A stretch of 64,000 nucleotides of DNA from Streptomyces sp. NRRL F-5122 (GCF_001507435.1 NZ_LMWH01000037.1:1-64000); one strand, 5' to 3'; positions 34,889-43,395 are shown, counted from the stretch's first letter. A program made the numbers and translations. The notes: generated from the letters alone by a model not told the origin.

Positions 34889-35248
34889 GAAGTGCCTTCC
34901 TCACGTATGCGTAGTCCGGAAGGTGCGTGCGGCTTCGGAGGCACAGCGGCTGCACCCGCTGTCCTGCCGGCGTCGCGGGATCGCCCGGTCCACCGACATG
35001 AACTCGGGCGCTGTATTGCCTCGGTGGACGGTAATGAGTGTGTCAACGCCGGACAAGTATGTGGACGACATTTTGATAGAAGAACTCTTTGGCCGAGGTC
35101 GGTCCGTCCTGTGGAGAGCCCGGGGATCGGCGCTTCGGTGCTGCGGCAGGCAACCCGCCCGTGACGCACGGGGATTGACAGGGTGCGAGTTCCGGAAGGA
35201 AAGTTTCAGACCGCAGTGGTCGGAGTGAAAACTTCTTTCGGAGGTCCG
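34889..35248. other. Divergent control region of the PL10-like and beta-lactamase-fold genes
   Basis: About 360 nt, no gene. A plus-strand TTGACA lies at 35175-35180. GAAAGTTTC (35199-35207), the core of the CGAAACTTTCG-type operators known upstream of streptomycete xylanase genes, falls where the -10 would be. A second partial copy, GAAAACTTCTTTC, lies at 35227-35239. Confidence 0.5.
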
Positions 35249-37081
35249 ATGGAGCAGGTGGAACGGCCCGGAGAGTCCGGCGGTCCCGGTCGGGGCCCAC
35301 TCAGCCGGCGCCGGTTCGGGGCGGGGGTGCTGTCCTTCGGCGGTGCGCTGGTGGTCGCCCCGCTGGGAACCGGGTCCGCCGCGGCGGACGACAGCGGCCG
35401 TGCGGCGAACGCGCCGCTTCGGCCGGCCGGACACGGGACGACTCTGCGACACGGTTCCGCCGCACGGGCCGGACTGCTTGCGGAGCACGTCGACGAGGTC
35501 ACCGCCGTGGCCGAGCGGTACCTCGGGCCGTCGCCCAGGCATCCGTACTGGGCCGGCGCCGTGGTGCTCGCCGGACGTGGGGGAACGGTCGCCCTGGAGA
35601 AGGCCGTCGGCAAGGCCGTGCGGTACCAGGACTACGACTCCGCGACCGACACCGCCGTCGAGTTCCCGCCCGACCAGCAGATCGACGCGACGCCCGACAC
35701 GGTGTACGACCTGGCCTCGCTGTCGAAACTGTTCACCTCGCTCGTCGCCGTGCAGCTCATCGAGTGCGGCCGCATCGAGCTGGAGGCGCCCGTCGCGCGC
35801 TATGTGCCGGAGTACGCGGGGGGCGGCAAGCAGGACATCACCGTCCGGCAGTTGCTCACCCACACCTCGGGGCTCCAGGCCGACATCGCCTTCTACAAGT
35901 TCGGCAGCCGGCAGGAGATGCTTCAGGCGCTGTGGGACGAGAAGCCGGTCAACCCGCCCGGGACCGTCTATCTGTACTCCGACCTCAGCATGATCTCCCT
36001 CCAGCAGGTCCTCGAGCGGGTCACCGGCAAGCCGCTCGACAGACTGGTCGCCGAGGGGATCACCGGGCCGCTGGGCATGACCGCGACCCGGTACAACCCG
36101 CCCGCCTCCTGGAAGCCGCGCATCGCGGCCACCGAGGTGGCACGGCTGCCCTGGTCGGGTCTCGACCGGGGACTGGTGTGGGGCGAGGTGCACGACGAGA
36201 ACGCCTACGCGTTCGACGGCGTCGCCGGTCACGCGGGCGTCTTCTCCCGGGCCTGGGACATGGCCGTGCTCGCGCGGACCCTGCTCAACGGCGGTGTGTA
36301 CGGCGGTGTGCGCATCCTGAGCGAGAAGTCGGTGGACCTGATGTTCTCCGACTTCAACACCGCCTTCCCCGGTGACGACCACGGCCTGGGCTTCGAGCTC
36401 TATCAGCACTGGTACATGGGCGCGATGGCCACCCCGAGTACCGGGGGGCACACGGGCTTCACCGGGACCAGCATCGTCCTCGACCCCACGACGGACTCCT
36501 TCCTCGTCATCATGGGCAACTCCGTTCACCCGGTGCGCACCTGGCGGTCCGGCTCGGCGCCTCGCGTGGCCGCGGGCGACCGGTTCGCGAGGGCCGTTCC
36601 GGTGCGACCCGCCCACGGCGGCACGGCGTGGTTCGGCGGCATGGCGAGCGCGACCACCGCCACGCTGGCCCTGCCCGCGCTGGACACCTCGGCCGGGGCA
36701 CGGCTCGCCTGCGATCTGTGGTGGGACACCGAGCCCGGCTCCGACGCGTTGCGCGCCGAGACGTCCACCGACGGCGGCGCGACCTGGCAGCCGCTGACCT
36801 TCACCACCCGGGCGCCCGGCGGCGCCGGGCCGGTGACCCACGACGACGGAGCCGTGACCGGCTACAACGGCCGGGTGTGGCACGCACTCGACGCCGTGCT
36901 CCCCGCCGATGCATCCCTGCTCGTGCGCTGGCGCTACACGACCGACTCGCTCTATGTGGGGCGCGGGGTGTACGTCGGGGCGCTGAAGGTCCGGTCCGCA
37001 CGCGCGCTGCTGTACTCCGACGCCCGTCCCGGCGACAACTCCCGGGTGCAGTCGGTCGGCTGGACACGCGAGCAGGACTGA
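35249..37081 (+). CDS. Tat-exported serine beta-lactamase-fold hydrolase (class C / EstB-like)
   Basis: Protein of 610 aa. A Tat signal (LSRRRFGAGVLSFGGALVVA) precedes a class C beta-lactamase/DD-peptidase domain (residues ~85-440). The catalytic Ser157-x-x-Lys160 is in ASLSK; the second motif is Tyr243-Ser-Asp245 (YSD in place of YxN); the third is His401-Thr-Gly (HTG, the esterase/peptidase form of KTG). Residues ~445-610 form a beta-rich extra domain. It is more likely an esterase or peptidase than a penicillinase. GGAGGT precedes ATG 35249. Divergence from a polysaccharide lyase suggests a role in polymer use; inference. Confidence 0.85.
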   Translation: MEQVERPGESGGPGRGPLSRRRFGAGVLSFGGALVVAPLGTGSAAADDSGRAANAPLRPAGHGTTLRHGSAARAGLLAEHVDEVTAVAERYLGPSPRHPYWAGAVVLAGRGGTVALEKAVGKAVRYQDYDSATDTAVEFPPDQQIDATPDTVYDLASLSKLFTSLVAVQLIECGRIELEAPVARYVPEYAGGGKQDITVRQLLTHTSGLQADIAFYKFGSRQEMLQALWDEKPVNPPGTVYLYSDLSMISLQQVLERVTGKPLDRLVAEGITGPLGMTATRYNPPASWKPRIAATEVARLPWSGLDRGLVWGEVHDENAYAFDGVAGHAGVFSRAWDMAVLARTLLNGGVYGGVRILSEKSVDLMFSDFNTAFPGDDHGLGFELYQHWYMGAMATPSTGGHTGFTGTSIVLDPTTDSFLVIMGNSVHPVRTWRSGSAPRVAAGDRFARAVPVRPAHGGTAWFGGMASATTATLALPALDTSAGARLACDLWWDTEPGSDALRAETSTDGGATWQPLTFTTRAPGGAGPVTHDDGAVTGYNGRVWHALDAVLPADASLLVRWRYTTDSLYVGRGVYVGALKVRSARALLYSDARPGDNSRVQSVGWTREQD

Positions 37082-37121
37082 GCCGGGAACCGGTCCGCTT
37101 GCCGCGCCCGCGTCGGCGCGT

Positions 37122-37150
37122 CGGATCCCGGGGCCCGGCCCCGGGATCCG
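37122..37150 (+). terminator. Terminator after the beta-lactamase-fold gene
   Basis: Perfect 13-bp stem (37122-37134 with 37138-37150) and 3-nt loop, 41 nt after the stop codon. Confidence 0.85.
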
Positions 37151-37200
37151 GGTCGCCGCTGCTCGGAACCGCGGCCCGGGCGACCGGATAGCCTGGGGAA

Positions 37201-37977
37201 ATGCTCAAGGAAGTGACGGCGACCCGCTACATCACCCCTCTGCGTGAGGGCGGTTCGCTGCCGGGACTCGTCGAGGCCGACGACCTCGGGACGTACGTCA
37301 TGAAGTTCAGCGGCGCCGGACAGGGCCGCAAGACCCTCGTCGCCGAGGTCGTCTGCGGTGAACTCGCCCGTCGGCTCGGCCTGCGGGTGCCCGGCCTCGT
37401 GACCATCGGCCTCGACCCGGTGCTGGGCCTCGGCGAGCCCGACCAGGAGGTGCAGGAACTGCTCAAGGCGAGCGGCGGACGCAACCTCGGCATGGACTTC
37501 CTCAGCCGCGCCATCGGCTTCGACCCGCTCGCCTTCGCCGTCGGCTCCGAGGAGGCCGGCCGCATCGTCTGGTTCGACGCGCTGGTCAACAACGTGGACC
37601 GCTCCTGGCGCAACCCCAATCTGCTGATGTGGCACGGCGAACTGTGGCTCATCGACCATGGCGCCACGATGATCTGGCAGCACAACTGGCGCGGCGCCGA
37701 GACCTCAGCGGCGCGGCCCTACGACGCCTCCGACCATGCGCTCGCTTCCTTCGCGCCGGACGTGGCGAGCGCCGCCGCCGCACTGGCGCCGCTGGTCACC
37801 GAGGATCTGCTCGCCGAGGTGACCGCCGGGATCCCGGACGAGTGGCTGTCCGGTGAACCCGGCTTCGACACCCCGGATGCACTGCGCCGGGCCTACGCAC
37901 GGCCGCTGCTCGCCCGCGCCGCCGACGTCCATGAACGCATCCAGGGCATCGAGACCCACCGGGGGGCCGGCAAGTGA
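37201..37977 (+). CDS. HipA-like kinase-domain protein
   Basis: Protein of 258 aa matching the short HipA-like kinase family. The ATP lysine is Lys35 in YVMKFSGAGQGRK; the catalytic region reads WFDALVNNVDRSWRNPNLLM, like the HipA GNxDdHxKN loop; the metal-binding segment WLIDHGATM stands for the DFG-like Asp. HipA kinases phosphorylate glutamyl-tRNA synthetase in persister systems, but this subgroup has no HipB antitoxin and its substrate is unknown. Its TGA overlaps the GTG of the DUF3037 gene, so the pair is coupled. Confidence 0.82.
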   Translation: MLKEVTATRYITPLREGGSLPGLVEADDLGTYVMKFSGAGQGRKTLVAEVVCGELARRLGLRVPGLVTIGLDPVLGLGEPDQEVQELLKASGGRNLGMDFLSRAIGFDPLAFAVGSEEAGRIVWFDALVNNVDRSWRNPNLLMWHGELWLIDHGATMIWQHNWRGAETSAARPYDASDHALASFAPDVASAAAALAPLVTEDLLAEVTAGIPDEWLSGEPGFDTPDALRRAYARPLLARAADVHERIQGIETHRGAGK

Positions 37978-38357
37978 ACGGGCGGGACGTCTTCGAGTAC
38001 GCGCTGCTGCGGGTCGTGCCGCGGGTGGAGCGGGGCGAGTGCATCAACGCGGGGGTACTGGTCTACTGCCGCGCCAAGTCCTTCGTCGCCGCCCGAATGT
38101 ACCTCGACGAGCGGAGGCTGCTGGCGCTGGATCCCGGCGCGGACGTGCCCGGCGTGCATGCCGCGCTGCGTGCGGTCGAGGGCGTGTGCGCGGGCGGGGC
38201 GGCGGCCGGGCAGGCGGCGCACGACGACCCGGGGCGGCGTTTTCGCTGGCTGATCGCGCCCCGGTCGACGGTTGTGCAGCCCGGGCCCGTGCATACGGGG
38301 CTGACCGCCGATCCGGCGGCCGAGGCGGAACGATTGCTGGACCTCCTGGTGAGGTAA
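37974..38357 (+). CDS. DUF3037 protein, partner of the HipA-like kinase
   Basis: Protein of 127 aa of the DUF3037 family, recognised by FEYALLRVVPRVERGECINAGVLVYC at the start, followed by AARMYLDERRLLALDPGAD and RFRWLIAPRSTVVQPGPVHTGLT. The function is unknown. The GTG start overlaps the kinase stop by 4 nt (GTGA). From general recollection DUF3037 occurs beside HipA-like kinases in many bacteria, which points to a two-component functional unit. Confidence 0.85.
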   Translation: MNGRDVFEYALLRVVPRVERGECINAGVLVYCRAKSFVAARMYLDERRLLALDPGADVPGVHAALRAVEGVCAGGAAAGQAAHDDPGRRFRWLIAPRSTVVQPGPVHTGLTADPAAEAERLLDLLVR

Positions 38358-38382
38358 TGGATCACATGCGCCGGGTGGGCCG

Positions 38383-38441
38383 TTGACACCGGGTGCCAGG
38401 GCTTCTAGCGTCACGTCTGCTGAAGGTACTAAGCGGTCGCT
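38383..38441 (+). promoter_or_regulatory. fabG promoter with downstream AGCG-GT-CGCT palindrome
   Basis: TTGACA (38383-38388), 17 nt, TAGCGT (38406-38411): an excellent vegetative promoter. About 14 nt after the expected start of transcription lies ACTAAGCGGTCGCTCA (38428-38443), whose AGCG-GT-CGCT core resembles TetR-family sites in front of actinobacterial acyl-CoA and fatty-acid genes. Confidence 0.65.
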
Positions 38442-38517
38442 CACCTGATGGGCGTGCCGCGGGAGCCGCAGAGTTTCCAAGGCGTTCCAGGCTTTCCAAG
38501 GGCGAGGAGAAGCAGCA

Positions 38518-39279
38518 ATGTCCACCACTGAGCAGCGGGTCGCGGTCGTCACCGGCGCCGCGCGCGGCATCGGCGCCGCCACCGCAGTACGACTGGCGGC
38601 CGAGGGCCATGCCGTCGCGGTGATCGACCTCGACGAAGCGGCATGCAAGGACACCGTGGAGAAGATCACCTCCGCCGGTGGCAGGGCCATCGCCGTCGGC
38701 TGCGACGTCTCGGACGAGGCGCAGGTCGAGGCGGCCGTCGCGCGTATCGCCGAGGAGCTGGGCGGGCCGACGATCCTCGTCAACAACGCGGGTGTGCTCC
38801 GCGACAACCTGCTGTTCAAGATGAGCGTCGCGGACTGGGACACCGTCATGAACGTCCACCTGCGGGGCGCCTTCCTGATGTCGCGCACGGTGCAGAAGCA
38901 CATGGTCGACGCGGGCTTCGGACGTATCGTCAACCTCTCCTCGTCCTCGGCGCTCGGCAACCGCGGTCAGGTGAACTACTCCGCGGCCAAGGCCGGTCTC
39001 CAGGGCTTCACCAAGACCCTGGCCAAGGAGCTCGGCAAGTTCGGCATCACCGCCAACGCCGTGGCCCCCGGCTTCATCGCCACCGAGATGACCAAGGCGA
39101 CCGCCGACCGGGTCGGCATGGGCTTCGAGGACTTCAAGGCCGCGGCCGCCACCCAGATCCCCGTGCAGCGCGTCGGCGAGCCCGACGACATCGCCAACGC
39201 GATCGCCTTCTTCACGGGCGAGGCGGCCGGCTTCGTCTCCGGCCAGGTGCTGTACGTCGCCGGCGGACCGCTCGACTGA
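38518..39279 (+). CDS. fabG: 3-oxoacyl-ACP/CoA reductase-type SDR
   Basis: Protein of 253 aa, a classical short-chain dehydrogenase. The cofactor motif TGAARGIG is at ~12-19, NNAGV follows near 90, the catalytic Ser-Tyr-Lys is in VNLSSSSALGNRGQVNYSAAKAGL, and the GFIATEMT and GFVSGQVLYVAGG end is FabG-like. It reduces 3-oxoacyl thioesters with NAD(P)H. GAGGAG precedes the ATG. It is the first gene of a two-SDR operon, 20 nt from the next, behind the strong promoter at 38383. Confidence 0.87.
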   Translation: MSTTEQRVAVVTGAARGIGAATAVRLAAEGHAVAVIDLDEAACKDTVEKITSAGGRAIAVGCDVSDEAQVEAAVARIAEELGGPTILVNNAGVLRDNLLFKMSVADWDTVMNVHLRGAFLMSRTVQKHMVDAGFGRIVNLSSSSALGNRGQVNYSAAKAGLQGFTKTLAKELGKFGITANAVAPGFIATEMTKATADRVGMGFEDFKAAAATQIPVQRVGEPDDIANAIAFFTGEAAGFVSGQVLYVAGGPLD

Positions 39280-39299
39280 GGCCACAGGAGTACGGACAC

Positions 39300-40061
39300 A
39301 TGACTGAACTTCCCCCCCTCTCCGGCAAGGTCGCCCTGGTCACGGGCGCCAGCCGGGGCATCGGCCACGGCGTCGCCGAGGCCCTCGTCGCCCGCGGCGA
39401 CCGGGTCTGCATCACGGGACGCAACGAGGACGCCCTCAAGGAGGCCGTCGAGAAGCTCGGCGCCGACCGCGTCATCGGCGTCGCAGGCAAGGCGCACGAC
39501 GAGAACCACCAGGCCCTGGCCGTGGAACGCACCATGGAGGTCTTCGGCCGGGTCGACTTCCTGGTCAACAACGCCGGTACCAATCCGGTGTTCGGCCCGA
39601 TCGCCGACCTCGACCTGAACGTGGCGCGCAAGGTGTTCGAGACGAACGTCGTCTCGGCGCTCGGCTTCGCCCAGCGGACCTGGCACGCCTGGCAGCGTGA
39701 GAACGGCGGCGCGATCGTCAACATCGCGTCGGTGGCGGGGCTCTCCGCCTCGCCGTTCATCGGCGCGTACGGCATCAGCAAGGCCGCCATGATCAACCTG
39801 ACCGTGCAGCTGGCACACGAGTACGCGCCCCTGGTGAGGGTCAACGCGATCGCGCCTGCCGTGGTGAAGACCAAGTTCGCCCAGGCGCTGTACGAGGGCC
39901 GCGAGGCGGAGGCCGCCGCGGCCTATCCGCTCGGCCGGCTCGGGGTGCCCTCCGACATCGGCGGCGCCGCGGCGTTCCTCACCTCGGAGCAGTCCGACTG
40001 GATCACCGGCCAGACGCTTGTCGTGGACGGCGGCATCTTCCTGAACGCCGGGGTCGGATGA
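39300..40061 (+). CDS. SDR-family oxidoreductase
   Basis: Protein of 253 aa with the SDR signature set: TGASRGIG (~15-22), NNAGTNPVFGPI (~90), the catalytic region VNIASVAGLSASPFIGAYGISKAAM with Tyr and Lys, and WITGQTLVVDGG near the end. Arg in ITGRNEDAL suggests a preference for NADP(H). It lies 20 nt downstream of fabG with AGGAG before the ATG; both are probably part of a fatty-acid or acyl-CoA pathway. Exact substrate unknown. Confidence 0.87.
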   Translation: MTELPPLSGKVALVTGASRGIGHGVAEALVARGDRVCITGRNEDALKEAVEKLGADRVIGVAGKAHDENHQALAVERTMEVFGRVDFLVNNAGTNPVFGPIADLDLNVARKVFETNVVSALGFAQRTWHAWQRENGGAIVNIASVAGLSASPFIGAYGISKAAMINLTVQLAHEYAPLVRVNAIAPAVVKTKFAQALYEGREAEAAAAYPLGRLGVPSDIGGAAAFLTSEQSDWITGQTLVVDGGIFLNAGVG

Positions 40062-40073
40062 GTTGAGACGGGT

Positions 40074-40096
40074 CCCGCGCCCATGACGGGCGCGGG
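40074..40096 (+). terminator. Terminator of the SDR operon
   Basis: Perfect 9-bp stem CCCGCGCCC (40074-40082) with GGGCGCGGG (40088-40096), 5-nt loop, 12 nt after the stop codon. Confidence 0.8.
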
Positions 40097-40325
40097 GCAC
40101 CGGGCCGGCAGCCGAGGGGCCGGTCCGCGGCTCTCCGCGCGGAGGGCACGGGTGCCGCTTGGACGGAAGTGGCGCCCGTGCCGGCGATCACAAGACACAC
40201 AGACGGATGACAACGTCGTCATGGACGCCCCGATTCAAGCGCCCCGTCGAAGCGGGTCCGGCCGCGCCGAGGCTGCGGTAGGGTCTGCCGCCCACCCTTG
40301 GTACGGCAGATCGAGGAGCGTGCGC

Positions 40326-41906
40326 GTGTTCAACCGCAACCGTTGTCGGCGTCGACTGGCGGCGATCGCGTCCCTGTCCCTGGTGGCCGGTTGCAGTGCG
40401 CTCTCGTCGGGGTCCTCCGACGACAGGAGACCGATCGTCGTGGGCACCACCAGCTCCCCGACCACCCTTGACCCGGCCGCATCCTGGGACAACTCCTGGG
40501 AGCTGTTCCGCAACGTCTACCAGACCCTCCTGAACTACCCGAACGGCGCGACCGAGCCGGGTCCCGACGCCGCTGAGCAGTGCCGCTTCACGGATGCGAC
40601 GACTTTGGCGTACCGCTGTGTGGTGCGTGAGGGGCTGACGTTCTCCAACGGGCACAAGCTCGACGCCCGGGCCGTGAAGTACTCGTTCGACCGGATCAAG
40701 CGCATGAACGTGCCCGGCGGCCCGGCGGGTCTGCTGGGCAGCCTCGACCGGGTGGAGGTCAAGGGCGACCGCGAGGTGGTCTTCCACCTCGACAAGCCCG
40801 ACGCCACCTTCCCGTTCGTCCTCGCCACGCCCGCCATGTCGATCGTCGACCCGGCCGACTACCCGGCCGCACAGGTGCGCCGGGACGGCGAGGTCACCGG
40901 TTCCGGTCCGTACAGGCTGGAGTCCTACCGGGACGGCAAGGAGGCGAGGCTCACCGGGAACACGCGCTACAAGGGCTACGCCCAGCGCCGGAACGACGCG
41001 GTCACCATCCGCTACTTTCAGGACTCGGCCGCCATGGTCCAGGCGCTCAGGGGCAGGAAGATCGACGTCACCTACCGCGGTCTCGGTGCCTCCGACATCG
41101 TCGCCCTGCAGGCACACTCGTCCGACGAGGACATCCAGCTCGTGGAGAACTCGGGGATCGAGATCAGCTATCTGGTGTTCAACCCGAAGGACCCCTGGGC
41201 CGGCAAGGCGGCCGTGCGCAAGGCGGTGGCCCAGGTCGTGGACCGGGCCGCGATCGCCCACAACGTCTACAAGGACACCGTCGACCCGCTCTACTCCATG
41301 ATCCCGGCGGGGCTGACCGGCCACACCACGGCGTTCTTCGACGACTTCGGAGAGCCCAGCACCGCCAAGGCGCGCAAGATCCTCTCCCGGGCGGGCATCA
41401 CCCGGCCCGTGCCGCTCACCCTCTGGTACACCACCGACCGCTACGGTTCGGAGACCGCTCCCGAGTTCAGGGAGCTCAAGCGGCAGCTTGAGGACTCGGG
41501 CCTCTTCCGGGTCACCCTCGAGTCCCGCCCCTGGAAGTCGTACGTGGAGGGCTACCAGAAGGGCGAGTACCCGGTCTTCGGGCGCGGCTGGTTCCCCGAC
41601 TTCCCGGACCCCGACAACTACATAGCCCCCTTCGTCGGCGAGCAGAACGCCCTCGGCACGCCCTATCCCCAACCGCGGATCACCGGAGTCCTTCTGCCGT
41701 CGTCGCGGCGCGAGAGCGATCGTGCCAAGGTGGTGGACGCGTTCGAGAAGGCCCAGCAGATCCTCGTGGACGACACCAGGCTGCTGCCCCTGTGGCAGGG
41801 CAAGCAGTTCGTCGCGGCGAGCGAGGACATCTCCGGCGGGGAGCGGGCGCTGGACCCGTCGACGATCATGATGATGTGGGAGCTGCACCGCAAGACCAGC
41901 TGGTAG
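40326..41906 (+). CDS. ABC transporter solute-binding lipoprotein, family 5 (peptide type)
   Basis: Protein of 526 aa. The N-terminus is basic (RNRCRRRLAAIASLS) and ends in the lipobox LVAGC, so it is a membrane-anchored extracytoplasmic lipoprotein. The SBP_bac_5 domain follows: LDPAASWDNSWELFRNVYQTLLNY, VREGLTFSNGHKLDARAVKYSFDRI and GSGPYRLESYRDGKEARLTGN. It should bind peptides or similar solutes. No permease or ATPase gene is adjacent, so it is an orphan or works with components elsewhere. GAGGAG 7 nt before GTG 40326 decides against the GTG at 40320. Confidence 0.9.
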   Translation: MFNRNRCRRRLAAIASLSLVAGCSALSSGSSDDRRPIVVGTTSSPTTLDPAASWDNSWELFRNVYQTLLNYPNGATEPGPDAAEQCRFTDATTLAYRCVVREGLTFSNGHKLDARAVKYSFDRIKRMNVPGGPAGLLGSLDRVEVKGDREVVFHLDKPDATFPFVLATPAMSIVDPADYPAAQVRRDGEVTGSGPYRLESYRDGKEARLTGNTRYKGYAQRRNDAVTIRYFQDSAAMVQALRGRKIDVTYRGLGASDIVALQAHSSDEDIQLVENSGIEISYLVFNPKDPWAGKAAVRKAVAQVVDRAAIAHNVYKDTVDPLYSMIPAGLTGHTTAFFDDFGEPSTAKARKILSRAGITRPVPLTLWYTTDRYGSETAPEFRELKRQLEDSGLFRVTLESRPWKSYVEGYQKGEYPVFGRGWFPDFPDPDNYIAPFVGEQNALGTPYPQPRITGVLLPSSRRESDRAKVVDAFEKAQQILVDDTRLLPLWQGKQFVAASEDISGGERALDPSTIMMMWELHRKTSW

Positions 41907-41929
41907 CCCCCGTCGGGCACCCGTGCCCT

Positions 41930-41952
41930 TTGTCAGTGGTCGCCTGTAGGTT
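41930..41952 (+). promoter_or_regulatory. RecA-independent DNA-damage-type promoter of ung
   Basis: TTGTCAGTGGT (41930-41940), N6, TAGGTT (41947-41952): an almost exact match to the actinobacterial RecA-NDp/PafBC-type promoter TTGTCAGTGGC-N6-TAGggT. It lies 39 nt before the ung start. Confidence 0.72.
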
Positions 41953-41991
41953 CTGGGGCCTGGAAGTGACCGCACATCGGAGGAAGTTGAC

Positions 41992-42675
41992 GTGACCGAC
42001 ATCGCCATGCTGCCGGAGTCCTGGCGGGGCGTACTGGGCGACGAACTGCAGCAGCCCTACTTCAAGGAGCTCGTGGAGTTCGTCGAGGAGGAGCGCGCCA
42101 AGGGTCCCGTCTACCCTCCGCGTGAGGAGGTCTTCGCCGCTCTCGACGCCACGCCGTACGACAAGGTGAAGGTCCTCGTCCTCGGCCAGGACCCGTACCA
42201 CGGCGAGGGCCAGGGGCACGGTCTGTGCTTCTCCGTGCGGCCGGGTGTGAAGATCCCGCCGTCCCTGCGGAACATCTACAAGGAGATGCACGAGGAGCTG
42301 GGCACCCCGATCCCCGACAACGGCTATCTCATGCCGTGGGCCGAGCAGGGCGTCCTGCTGCTGAACGCGGTGCTCACGGTGCGCGCGGGCGAGGCGAACT
42401 CGCACAAGGGCAAGGGCTGGGAGCAGTTCACCGACGCGGTGATCCGCGCCGTCGCCGGCCGGCCCGACCCGGCGGTGTTCGTGCTGTGGGGCAATTACGC
42501 GCAGAAGAAGCTGCCGCTGATCGACGAGTCGCGGCATGTCGTCGTCAAGGGTGCGCACCCCTCGCCGCTGTCCGCGAAGAAGTTCTTCGGCTCGCGCCCG
42601 TTCACGCAGATCAACGAGGCGGTGGCCCGGCAGGGACACGAGCCGATCGAGTGGACCGTGCCGAATCGGGGATGA
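41992..42675 (+). CDS. ung: Uracil-DNA glycosylase, family 1
   Basis: Protein of 227 aa that removes uracil from DNA in base excision repair. Motif A GQDPYHG contains the water-activating Asp67, motif B reads HPSPLS, and GLCFSVRPGVKIPPSLRNIYKE and LLNAVLTVR match Ung. The GTG start has GGAGGAAG upstream. The gene is monocistronic, with a damage-type promoter and a terminator after it. Confidence 0.96.
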   Translation: MTDIAMLPESWRGVLGDELQQPYFKELVEFVEEERAKGPVYPPREEVFAALDATPYDKVKVLVLGQDPYHGEGQGHGLCFSVRPGVKIPPSLRNIYKEMHEELGTPIPDNGYLMPWAEQGVLLLNAVLTVRAGEANSHKGKGWEQFTDAVIRAVAGRPDPAVFVLWGNYAQKKLPLIDESRHVVVKGAHPSPLSAKKFFGSRPFTQINEAVARQGHEPIEWTVPNRG

Positions 42676-42681
42676 GGCCCG

Positions 42682-42712
42682 GGGCGGGGCCGTGCCCGGT
42701 CCGGCCCCGCCC
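42682..42712 (+). terminator. Terminator after ung
   Basis: Perfect 11-bp GC stem (42682-42692 with 42702-42712), 9-nt loop, directly after the stop codon. Confidence 0.75.
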
Positions 42713-42840
42713 GCCGGCCCACGGGCCCCGCATCGTCACCGTCCTGGCCCAGCGCCCGTACGGAGCTGCCTGACCGCGATTGCCGGCGGAGGCGGTTAGC
42801 GTCGTGGTGAGGGAGGGTGACGAGCGCGGAGGAAGCCGTG

Positions 42841-43395
42841 GTGAAGCGACAGGAGCAGGCGGCGGCGGACGCCGTCATGACCCGGATCGGGCAGGGCGTC
42901 ATGCTGCACCACGGTGGCGACCGCGAAGAGGCCCGGGACCGTTTTCTGCGTCTGTGGGCGGAGATCGGTGAGGACGGCGATCCGCTCCACCGCTGCACGC
43001 TGGCGCACTACATGGCGGACACTCAGGACGATCCCGCGGACGAGCTCGCCTGGGACCTGCGGGCGCTGTCCGCCGCCGAGGAATTCACCGACGAGCGCCT
43101 CGCCGGCCACGACGGGGTGCTCGCGGTGCGCGTGTTCTACCCCTCGCTCCATCTGAACCTCGCGGCCGACTACATCAAGCTCGGCCGCTGCGAGGCCGCC
43201 CGGGTCCATCTGGGCCGGGCGCGCGGCGCGGTCGGCGCCCTGGACGACGACTCGTACGGCGAAGGGGTCAGGGCGGCGCTCGTACGTCTGGAGCTGGGGC
43301 TCGCCGAGCGGTGGCCGAGGGGTGGCACACCGGAGCCCGGCCCGCCGGACGGCCCGGGCGGGGACACCCTGGGACCGCAGAGACGGCGCCCTTGA
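42841..43395 (+). CDS. Hypothetical tetratricopeptide-like protein
   Basis: Protein of 184 aa. It is helical throughout, with paired helices reminiscent of TPR repeats (GVMLHHGGDREEARDRFLRLWAEIGEDGDPLHRCTLAHYMADT; LHLNLAADYIKLGRCEAARVHLGRARGAVGALDDD). There is no signal or membrane segment; a disordered Gly/Pro-rich tail ends it. It probably mediates protein contacts, function unknown. GGAGGA 7 nt before GTG 42841 is the best start; GTG 42817 is the longer alternative. Confidence 0.72.
   Translation: MKRQEQAAADAVMTRIGQGVMLHHGGDREEARDRFLRLWAEIGEDGDPLHRCTLAHYMADTQDDPADELAWDLRALSAAEEFTDERLAGHDGVLAVRVFYPSLHLNLAADYIKLGRCEAARVHLGRARGAVGALDDDSYGEGVRAALVRLELGLAERWPRGGTPEPGPPDGPGGDTLGPQRRRP

Noticed and set aside
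33080..37081. Lyase and serine hydrolase region as a genomic island or mobile element
   Set aside because: Base composition and codon use match the neighbours and no integrase, transposase, tRNA or repeat boundary is visible.
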